The position numbers were made by a program, and so were the translations under genes. The notes beneath the pieces were generated by a model. The model saw only the letters and a program-made list of their open reading frames with translations, was not told the origin of the DNA and did no database searches. From Helicobacter pylori (GTDB lineage: Bacteria; Campylobacterota; Campylobacteria; Campylobacterales; Helicobacteraceae), in assembly GCF_030323545.1 (NCBI RefSeq), contig NZ_CP122954.1, forward strand, positions 806,001 through 870,000: DNA of 64,000 bases. The letters run 5' to 3'. Shown here in pieces: positions 58,561-64,000 of the stretch (its first letter is position 1; the number at the start of each line of letters is the position of its first letter).

Positions 58561-59085
58561 ATGCCTCAAATACAATCATCGCATTCTAGCCATTTTGATT
58601 TTACTATAGACACAGCGGATCGCACTAAATTATTGATGAGCTATTTAGTCGTGCCTACAACCGCTAATTTCAACAATGTCATGCATGGGGGGGAATTATT
58701 GAATTTATTGGATAAAGTGGCTTATGTGTGCTCAACTCGTTATTGCGCTAAAGGAACGGTCACTTTAAGCGTGGATGGGGTTACTTTCAAATACCCCATT
58801 CCTGTAGGGAATTTGCTCACTTTTTTAGCCAGTATCAATTATGTGGGCAACACTTCGTGCGAAGTGGGGATTAAGGTTTTAAGCGAAGATATTAAAACTC
58901 GTGAAATCACGCACACCAATTCATGCTATTTCACTATGGTGGCTGTGGAAAATGGCAAACCCACCCCCATGCCTAAATACGAGCCTAAAACAGAGGTTGA
59001 AATCCGCCGTTATGAAGGGGCTTTGAAACGCAAGGAAATGCGCACACGAGGGTATTTAAAAAGCGGGAAACACGAGAATATTTAA
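58561..59085 (+). CDS. Acyl-CoA thioesterase, hot-dog fold (HP0891)
   Basis: A 174-residue YciA/BACH-type thioesterase. The signature ANFNNVMHGGELLNLLDKVAYVCS holds the conserved Asn/His/Gly and the Asp, and SVDGVTFKYPIPVGNLLTF follows. It would hydrolyse acyl-CoA in fatty-acid metabolism. It has an AAGGAG site before ATG 58561 and stands alone. Confidence 0.9.
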   Translation: MPQIQSSHSSHFDFTIDTADRTKLLMSYLVVPTTANFNNVMHGGELLNLLDKVAYVCSTRYCAKGTVTLSVDGVTFKYPIPVGNLLTFLASINYVGNTSCEVGIKVLSEDIKTREITHTNSCYFTMVAVENGKPTPMPKYEPKTEVEIRRYEGALKRKEMRTRGYLKSGKHENI

Positions 59086-59190
59086 AAAAACAAAAAGCGT
59101 GAGCGGTGTTTTAACCCTAAATTTTACCCCTAAAAAAGGGGGGGTAGTTGGTGGGCGATTAGTTTAAGCGTTATGAGTGGTGTGGGCGGT

Positions 59191-59459
59191 TCAAAACAAC
59201 TCGTTATGACTGCCTAGTCTTACTAAAAATAGAGTGTTTTCTTGTTTTTTAATTTGATAGACAAGCAATAAATCCGGTTTTAAGTGGCATTCCCTAAAAT
59301 CTTTTAAACCGCCTTTGAGTGGTCTTTGTATTGGGGAGCTAGGGGTTGCTCTTTGGCTCAATTTTCAACCACTTTATATAAAAGCTTTAAATCAAATTCG
59401 TTTTTAACAAGAATTTTAAAATCCTTATCAAATTTTTTACCGGTTTCAATCATCAGCAT
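59191..59459 (-). pseudogene. Decayed YafQ/RelE-type toxin (HP0892-like)
   Basis: From ATG 59459 it reads MLMIETGKKFDKDFKILVKN...LLYKVVEN, then a TGA at 59358-59360 (codon 34), then AKEQPLAPQYKDH. After that the frame shifts, and the rest (KDFRECHLKPDLLLVY, LFLVRLGSH) is found in another frame ending at TGA 59191. The full toxin has about 90 residues with a RelE-like RNase fold. With a nonsense codon plus a frameshift it cannot be active. It overlaps the antitoxin gene by 14 bases. Confidence 0.85.
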
Positions 59460-59757
59460 TTTTAAATCTTAAGTTTTCACAATGCTTTTTAAAATCCTCT
59501 ATGCTTTTAAAACAAAGGTGGTTCTTGGTATCTTTAGCCCTTGCTAAGATTTCTCGCTCTTCTTCTATGGTGTATCCATTTTCGGTTAAATGGAGCGCTT
59601 TAAATTGGAGTGCTTTTTTAATTCTTTGTTTTTGAGCTTGGATTTCTTTCAATTTTTCTAACGCTCTTTTTTGTTTGGTCTTAATAGAATTTAAAAAGTT
59701 AAAAAGCTGTTTTTCGCTGTATTGTGTGTAGTCTTTTTTGGTGGGAGAGTTAGGCAT
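59446..59757 (-). CDS. Antitoxin of the HP0892/HP0893 system
   Basis: A 103-residue protein from ATG 59757 with an AAAAGGAT site. It is basic and helical, with a central coiled-coil stretch (KTKQKRALEKLKEIQAQKQRIKK) and an acidic C-terminal part (TIEEEREILARAKD) that would wrap the toxin. It matches the HP0893-type antitoxin. The operon order is antitoxin first, toxin second. Here the frame is intact although the toxin is broken. Strain 26695 has two such pairs side by side at this place; only one is seen here. Confidence 0.8.
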   Translation of the reverse strand: MPNSPTKKDYTQYSEKQLFNFLNSIKTKQKRALEKLKEIQAQKQRIKKALQFKALHLTENGYTIEEEREILARAKDTKNHLCFKSIEDFKKHCENLRFKNADD

Positions 59758-59941
59758 GCTTTATCCTTTTTTAAAAATACCGCTTCATTATAGCGCAAGC
59801 GATAGAGCGAGAAAGGTTAGGAAAATAAAAACTTAAAAAGTGCTTTGAGGAGTCAGCAAAAAATCAGTAAAAAGAAAAAGATCAAACCCCCCCAAAAAAA
59901 AAGAGAATTTAAAAAAGAAATCCCTTAAAAAAAGAGGGTTC

Positions 59942-59980
59942 AAAAAAAGAGCTTAAAAAAAGAGCTTAAAAAAAGAGCTT
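59942..59980 (+). repeat. 13-base tandem repeat, three copies
   Basis: The unit AAAAAAAGAGCTT is repeated at 59942-59954, 59955-59967 and 59968-59980, followed by a diverged fourth (AAAAAAAGAAACC). It is non-coding. Confidence 0.9.
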
Positions 59981-60058
59981 AAAAAAAGAAACCCCTTAAA
60001 TAAAAAGAAAGAGTTCAAAAAAAGAAATCTCTTTAAAAAAAGACTTCAAAAAAGCTTT

Positions 60059-60087
60059 AAAAAGAAACCCCTTAAAAAGGGAGTTTC
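60059..60087 (-). terminator. babA terminator
   Basis: On the minus strand GAAACTCCC pairs with GGGGTTTC across a T/A loop, followed by a run of five T (A at 60059-60063). It lies 19 bases after the babA stop. Confidence 0.75.
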
Positions 60088-60105
60088 ACAAAGGGTTTTA
60101 AGCTT

Positions 60106-62340
60106 TTAGTAAGCGAACACATAATTCAAATACACGCTATAAAGCCTTCTGTATTTGAGTTCAGCCCCCATAAAGGAATAATAATTGGTGTTGATGGTGG
60201 GGATTTTCACGCCTAGCTCAATCCCATGCTGAGCCACATGATCGCTGTCTTTTTTCTTAGGTCTGGCTAGATTCATTCTCACTCCCATGTTGAATAAGAA
60301 TTGGAAATTCGCCACATTCATTTTAGCGTTATAGACATTATTCACGGTGGCTAAATTCACATATTCAGAATTAAGCCATGAAGTGCCCGCTAACGCAATC
60401 CCGCCAAAAAGCCCCACGGAAAGCTTGTTGTTCTTGCCTAAGAAATTAGTGGCTTTATCGTTGATGAAGTTATAAAGAGCGTCCGCTCCAAAGCCATAAG
60501 TCCATACATCAGAAGCCGAGTTGAAGAAGCTGGATTTAATAAATGCATGGTTGTAATCAAAAAAGCCGTAATACCTAGCGCCCCATTTTCTTTTTTGCCC
60601 AAAGAATTGCTTGTAACCCACTTGAATACCGATCCCATTCATGGCACCGTTGTTGGTTTGAGAGCTGACGATGCCCATTTTCCTGAAAGGGTTACGCCCT
60701 AGTTCTTGGTTGATGGTTTGGATTTGGTTATAAGAATTTTGATTCAAGTAATAATTGGTTTCTATGCCTTGCGGGCTATAGGGGTTGTTCTTTTGGCTCA
60801 CCACGCTTTGCAAGCTTTGCGCGTTAGGGACTTTGGAGAGCGCGGTGGTGATGCTGTTATAAGTGTTGCCCAATTCGCTGTATCGGGATTTGAAATTCAC
60901 TAGAGTGTCAGCGATGTTTTCGGCTTGCTGTATCTGCTGTTCTTGAGTGCCAAAATGAGCGATGGAGTTGTTTAAATTCGTTATGGTTTGTTCCACATAG
61001 GCGCAACCGGAAGCGAAAGTTTGAGTGGTCACTGTGCCAGGAGGTGAACCTTGTGTGCCACTAGTGCCAGCTGTTGAGGGGTTATTGCATGTGGCTAAAA
61101 AGTCTTTAACAAAATGTTGAAAATTCCCGGTAAGCCTGTCAGGGTTAAGGGTTTGCCCCACTTGTTCGCTCAAATTGAGCATTTTGGCTTGCGCTTGCGC
61201 GTTAGCGAGCATGCCTTGCGCGAAGCTAGCGTCTGTGTAGGGGTTGAAAGGCTTGCCATTACTGCCTCCCACTTGTTGATTTGTTTGTTCATTGCTGTTA
61301 ATCACACTCGTTTGATTGACAAGCTCTTGCGCGTCCGTGATCATCTTTTGGATCGCGCTGATTTCTTCTGAAAAAGCACCGCATATTTTCCCAGTAGTAG
61401 TAGTGAATTTTGGGGCATTAGCCTCACTGCTATTATTAGCATGGAAATACGGGCATGCGGTGTTGATGGTGTTGATGAGCGTGCTCGCTTGCGCTAACAA
61501 GGCTTGAGCGTTATCAGGCACTCCGTTTAATTGGTTGGTGATTTCGGTGTAGGAGACACCTGATGTGTTACCACTTGCTCCGCTATCAACGACTTTCGAA
61601 CTGATCGTGATATTCACTTGCTTGCCGTCTATGGTTTGGGTTTCAGTCTTGGTTCCGCCGTTTTGATTGCTTACACCTGTGGCTTGTTGCGAGCAGTTAT
61701 CATTCCCATTCCCTGAACATGTGTAGGTATAGGTTACATCGACCTTCCCGTTTTTTTGATTGAGCGTTGGCAAGCCTCGTTTCAAAGCCGTTTGGAGGAT
61801 TTGATAGGCTTCGTTAAGCTTTTTAAAATTCTCAATACTCATAGGGCCATAGTATCCAGGAGTATGACCATTCAGAGAACAAGTGATGGAAGTGGATCGA
61901 TACCCTGGCTCGTTGTTGAAGATGGTTGTTGAAGAGCTGCTTTCTTGACCATTGGCATTACCTCCGCATTGCGTAACATAGCCTAAGACATTCCAAAACC
62001 CCACCGCCGCGTTGATCGCTAAAAGCACGGCTTGATAGGCGGGGGAGGCTTTTTCGCCGATCAAATTCTTCGCGCTCGCGCCCAGATTTTCACGTGCCGC
62101 ATTAATCGCACTCGGGTCAGAGGATAATTTGATGAGGGTGTTTAGGGTGCTGTATCGGGTTAAAAGCTTGCTCAAGTTTTCATAATTGTCTGAAAGCTGT
62201 TGGATGCCTTTGGTGTTTTTCACCATTTGAGCGGCTTCACCGATTTGATAGCCTGCGCTCATGTAAAAGCCGTCGTCTTCAGCGCTCAAAGTGGAAACTA
62301 AAAGCGAGCCTAAAGCTAATGAAAGGATGTGTTTTTTCAT
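60106..62340 (-). CDS. babA: BabA, Lewis b blood-group antigen-binding adhesin
   Basis: A 744-residue Hop-family outer-membrane protein. The signal peptide MKKHILSLALGSLLVSTLSA ends before EDDGFYMSAGYQIGEA. The extracellular part has the Cys loops of BabA (YVTQCGGNANG...ITCSLNG; YTYTCSGNGNDNCS, the CL2 loop near the glycan site; TACPYFH...KICGAF). The C-terminal ~250 residues form the Hop barrel and end in YVFAY, with Phe before the last residues. The central variable region matches BabA and not BabB, and there are no CT repeats at the 5' end. The frame is complete. It sits in the HP0896 place, where strain J99 also has babA. Confidence 0.9.
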   Translation of the reverse strand: MKKHILSLALGSLLVSTLSAEDDGFYMSAGYQIGEAAQMVKNTKGIQQLSDNYENLSKLLTRYSTLNTLIKLSSDPSAINAARENLGASAKNLIGEKASPAYQAVLLAINAAVGFWNVLGYVTQCGGNANGQESSSSTTIFNNEPGYRSTSITCSLNGHTPGYYGPMSIENFKKLNEAYQILQTALKRGLPTLNQKNGKVDVTYTYTCSGNGNDNCSQQATGVSNQNGGTKTETQTIDGKQVNITISSKVVDSGASGNTSGVSYTEITNQLNGVPDNAQALLAQASTLINTINTACPYFHANNSSEANAPKFTTTTGKICGAFSEEISAIQKMITDAQELVNQTSVINSNEQTNQQVGGSNGKPFNPYTDASFAQGMLANAQAQAKMLNLSEQVGQTLNPDRLTGNFQHFVKDFLATCNNPSTAGTSGTQGSPPGTVTTQTFASGCAYVEQTITNLNNSIAHFGTQEQQIQQAENIADTLVNFKSRYSELGNTYNSITTALSKVPNAQSLQSVVSQKNNPYSPQGIETNYYLNQNSYNQIQTINQELGRNPFRKMGIVSSQTNNGAMNGIGIQVGYKQFFGQKRKWGARYYGFFDYNHAFIKSSFFNSASDVWTYGFGADALYNFINDKATNFLGKNNKLSVGLFGGIALAGTSWLNSEYVNLATVNNVYNAKMNVANFQFLFNMGVRMNLARPKKKDSDHVAQHGIELGVKIPTINTNYYSFMGAELKYRRLYSVYLNYVFAY

Positions 62341-62415
62341 GTTTTCTCCTTTTTAGATTGAATTGAATATTAGGGATTTCATACATTCATTGGATATTTG
62401 GAATGTATTTGAAGC

Positions 62416-62421
62416 ATTATA
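62416..62421 (-). promoter_or_regulatory. -10 box for babA
   Basis: The minus strand reads TGCTATAATGC. The predicted start is near 62409, giving a ~69-base leader with AAGGAG before ATG 62340. The A13 tract lies just upstream, in the -35 position. Confidence 0.65.
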
Positions 62422-62432
62422 GCATAAAAGCG

Positions 62433-62445
62433 TTTTTTTTTTTTT
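62433..62445 (-). repeat. babA promoter poly-A tract (A13)
   Basis: Thirteen T on the plus strand, so A13 on the coding strand, 12 bases upstream of the -10 box. Length changes in this tract are known to alter babA transcription. Confidence 0.8.
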
Positions 62446-62605
62446 GTCATTTTCTTAAAAATTTTATCATTTTTTTGATTTTGGTGTTTTTGGTTTCGTT
62501 TGGTGGTGTTCGTTTGGTGGTGTTCGTTTGGTGCTAGAATTTTGTTAAAAATCATTTTCTTTAAAGGGATAGTTTAAAAAGATAGGGGGGATTTTTAAAA
62601 GAGAT

Positions 62606-62682
<77 letters not shown>

Positions 62683-62708
62683 CCAAAATACGCTAATATG
62701 AGGAAAAA

Positions 62709-62783
62709 TGGCTGGGGTGCAAGGATTCGAACCTCGGAATGCCAGGACCAAAACCTGGTGCCTTACCGCTTGGCGACACCCCA
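62709..62783 (-). tRNA. tRNA-Gln (TTG)
   Basis: A 75-base cloverleaf on the minus strand: acceptor TGGGGTG / CACCCCA, D-arm with AAGCGGTAAGGC, anticodon stem CCAGGTTTTGGTCCTGG with TTG, T-arm GAGGTTCGAATCC, and encoded CCA. It lies 26 bases upstream of tRNA-fMet on the same strand. Confidence 0.93.
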
Positions 62784-62837
62784 AAAACTAAAAAAAGCAT
62801 TATACAAAAGCTTTTTAAAAAAGTCAAGCTAAAACGC

Positions 62838-62843
62838 TATAAT
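62838..62843 (+). promoter_or_regulatory. -10 box for the HP0897-like gene
   Basis: TATAAT in the context GCTATAATTTCATC. The usual start distance puts the first transcribed base at or next to the ATG at 62850, so the mRNA would be leaderless. Confidence 0.55.
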
Positions 62844-62849
62844 TTCATC

Positions 62850-63383
62850 ATGGAAGAAAACGGATTTGACCCCCTCATTTATAAACGCTACCTGAAAAAG
62901 AAAGAAACCTTTTTGCTTTTTAAAAAAATCGCTCAAGTCTCTGCACTTAAAAATTTAAAACTCCAACTCAAGCGAAGAGAAGCGATTAAGCGCTATGTTT
63001 CTCAAGCTTTGGGGGATTTAAAAAAAGGCTTTAGATACGCCAAAATAGAAAATCAAATCCTAAAAATCTATTTCACGCACCCTAGCTATTTGAAAGCCTT
63101 TAAAATGGAAGAAGATCATTACACCAACCACCTGAAAGCCCATTTTAAAGAAACGCAAAAAATCCTAAAAGCTTTGGATTACCCTTTTGATTTTAAGGCA
63201 ATCCAAGCGGGCGTGAAAAAAAGGGCTTATCAAAAACCGGTTGAAAAAAAAGAAAATCCTCCTAAAAAACCGGTTAGCATCAATGTCAATTGCGAAGGTT
63301 TGAGCGATTTCACTAAAAGGCAATTTTTAAAGCTCAAACGCGCTTGTAACGATAATACGCCGCGCACGCCCCCTCAGAGCTGA
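62850..63383 (+). CDS. Conserved protein (HP0897-like), DUF721-like
   Basis: The ATG at 62850 gives 177 residues (MEENGFDPLIYKRYL...). The longer frame would run back through tRNA-Gln and is rejected. It is basic and without signal peptide. The central part (ALGDLKKGFRYAKIENQILKIYFTHPSYLKAFK) resembles DUF721/DciA proteins, which share this strand-helix pattern and in some bacteria load the replicative helicase. That match is by eye and uncertain. There is no ribosome-binding site: a TATAAT box ends 6 bases before the ATG. Its 3' end overlaps hypD by 50 bases tail to tail. Confidence 0.65.
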   Translation: MEENGFDPLIYKRYLKKKETFLLFKKIAQVSALKNLKLQLKRREAIKRYVSQALGDLKKGFRYAKIENQILKIYFTHPSYLKAFKMEEDHYTNHLKAHFKETQKILKALDYPFDFKAIQAGVKKRAYQKPVEKKENPPKKPVSINVNCEGLSDFTKRQFLKLKRACNDNTPRTPPQS

Positions 63384-64000
63384 CCATGCAACTGCCGATC
63401 GGATTTTGTGGGGTGCAAATTGTGGCGAATAATGAGCAGTCTAGGGGCTTAGCGATGCCTTTTAAAATTTCCCCGCACTTGCATGCCTTGTTTTCTTTAG
63501 AGGTTTTGTGGCTTAAGTGTTCTTTAAAGACTTTTTCAGCGTCATAAGAAGCGAACGTTTCTTTGAGTTTGAGAGCGGAATGTTTGATATTCCCTAGACC
63601 TCTCCATTCAAAATCTTCCCTTATTTCCATGCAAGCATTGACTAACTCTTGCGCTTTCACATTCCCCCAATAGCTCACCGCTCTTTTGTATTGGATTTCT
63701 AGCTTGGCTTCTTTGCTTAAGGCTTGTTTGATGAGCATCAACACGCTTTCTAATATATCCACCGGCTCAAAACCGCTCACGATAATGGGGAGTTTAAAGC
63801 GATCCACTAAAGGAGAATAGATTGAAGCACCGCTTATCACGCTCACATGGCTAGGGGCTAAAAGAGCGTTGATTCGGCATGCTGGATCTTTTAAAATCGC
63901 GCTCACGCTGGGAGGCACTAAAATGTGGTTGATGTGGAAAAAAAGATTGTGGAGTTTTTCTTTTTTGGCGTTCCATAAAACGCTAGCGCTCATGGGCGTT
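63334..64000 (-). CDS. hypD: HypD, hydrogenase maturation protein (5' end outside window)
   Basis: The C-terminal ~222 residues of a ~370-residue protein, open to the window edge. It carries the HypD conserved parts: VPPSVSAIL, LAPSHVSVISG, LPIIVSGFEPVDIL, and the C-terminal Cys cluster CKCGEILKG...PLDCSLFATICTPQNPIGSCMVSSEGAC, which includes ligands for the [4Fe-4S] cluster. With HypC it builds the Fe(CN)2CO unit of NiFe hydrogenase. The 3' end overlaps the convergent upstream gene by 50 bases. Confidence 0.93.
   Translation of the reverse strand, partial: TPMSASVLWNAKKEKLHNLFFHINHILVPPSVSAILKDPACRINALLAPSHVSVISGASIYSPLVDRFKLPIIVSGFEPVDILESVLMLIKQALSKEAKLEIQYKRAVSYWGNVKAQELVNACMEIREDFEWRGLGNIKHSALKLKETFASYDAEKVFKEHLSHKTSKENKACKCGEILKGIAKPLDCSLFATICTPQNPIGSCMVSSEGACAAYYRYKRV

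Larger units (their letters stand above)
59758..60105. other. A-rich low-complexity stretch between the antitoxin gene and babA
   Basis: No gene. From ~59860 the plus strand is nearly all A and G with short pyrimidine breaks. It includes a C7-A9 run at 59887-59902, a 13-base tandem repeat at 59942-59980, and many AAAGAAA / CCCCTTAAA variants. The babA terminator lies at its end (60059-60087). The antitoxin leader occupies the first ~60 bases. Confidence 0.7.

Noticed and set aside
59101..59160. CCCC...GGGG hairpin after the thioesterase gene as a terminator
   Set aside because: The stem is only about four base pairs and is followed by GGGTAGTTGG, with no T run.
62739..62849. N-terminal extension of the HP0897-like ORF
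   Set aside because: It reads through the tRNA-Gln gene on the opposite strand; the real start is ATG 62850.

Overview
The window is Helicobacter pylori chromosome. Low G+C, H. pylori-specific genes (cag T4SS genes, vacA, babA, pldA, csd3, csd6, HpaA paralogue) and the gene order all point to this species. vacA reads as an s1/m1-type allele, and an intact babA sits at the locus next to the HP0892/0893 toxin-antitoxin genes. HP numbers below are from memory of strain 26695.

Layout. (1) 1-15117 is the left part of the cag pathogenicity island, inverted relative to 26695 numbering. It holds cagW (partial), cagX, cagY, cagZ, virB11/Cag-alpha, cag5/VirD4 on +, then cag4, cag3, cag2 and cag1 on -. 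It ends at 15118-15156 in a copy of the 3' end of glr, the direct repeat that marks the island boundary. (2) 15168-30191 carries a Sel1-repeat protein, the rplI-hslV-hslU-era-csd6 operon, a GmrSD-like (DUF262) defence gene split by a frameshift, glnA, a small lipoprotein gene, dapB, glcD, pgbA, a Nudix hydrolase and csd3. (3) 30394-32167 is a candidate restriction-modification pair wedged against gyrB. It is flanked on its far side by a degenerate copy of the gyrB 3' region, the signature of insertion with target duplication. (4) 32174-45215 holds gyrB, dnaN, pldA, two Na+-symporters, ybgC, HP0495, murD, mraY, an HpaA-like lipoprotein, rpmB and the K+ channel gene. (5) About 45.2-46.3 kb is a junction with two accessory ORFs, one cut at its 5' end. 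Here the HP0490 neighbourhood meets the HP0883 (ruvA) neighbourhood, as expected for a large inversion. (6) 46285-64000 holds ruvA, fapA-like, murJ, cysS, vacA, fecE/fecD, an SDR, a thioesterase, a broken toxin with an intact antitoxin, babA, tRNA-fMet, tRNA-Gln, an HP0897-like gene and partial hypD.

Two virulence genes are not intact as written. cagY changes frame several times inside its middle repeats, and vacA lacks one C in a C tract at the p33/p55 junction. The DUF262 gene lacks one A in an A tract. These lesions sit in repeats or homopolymers, so both real mutation and assembly error are possible. By contrast, the HP0892-type toxin carries a nonsense codon as well as a frameshift and looks truly decayed.

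Functional groups: a cag secretion apparatus (coupling ATPases, core complex, transglycosylase); peptidoglycan shape and synthesis genes (csd3, csd6, murD, mraY, murJ, dapB); defence genes; and adhesin, toxin and lipase genes with phase-variation or expression tracts (pldA G8, babA promoter A13).
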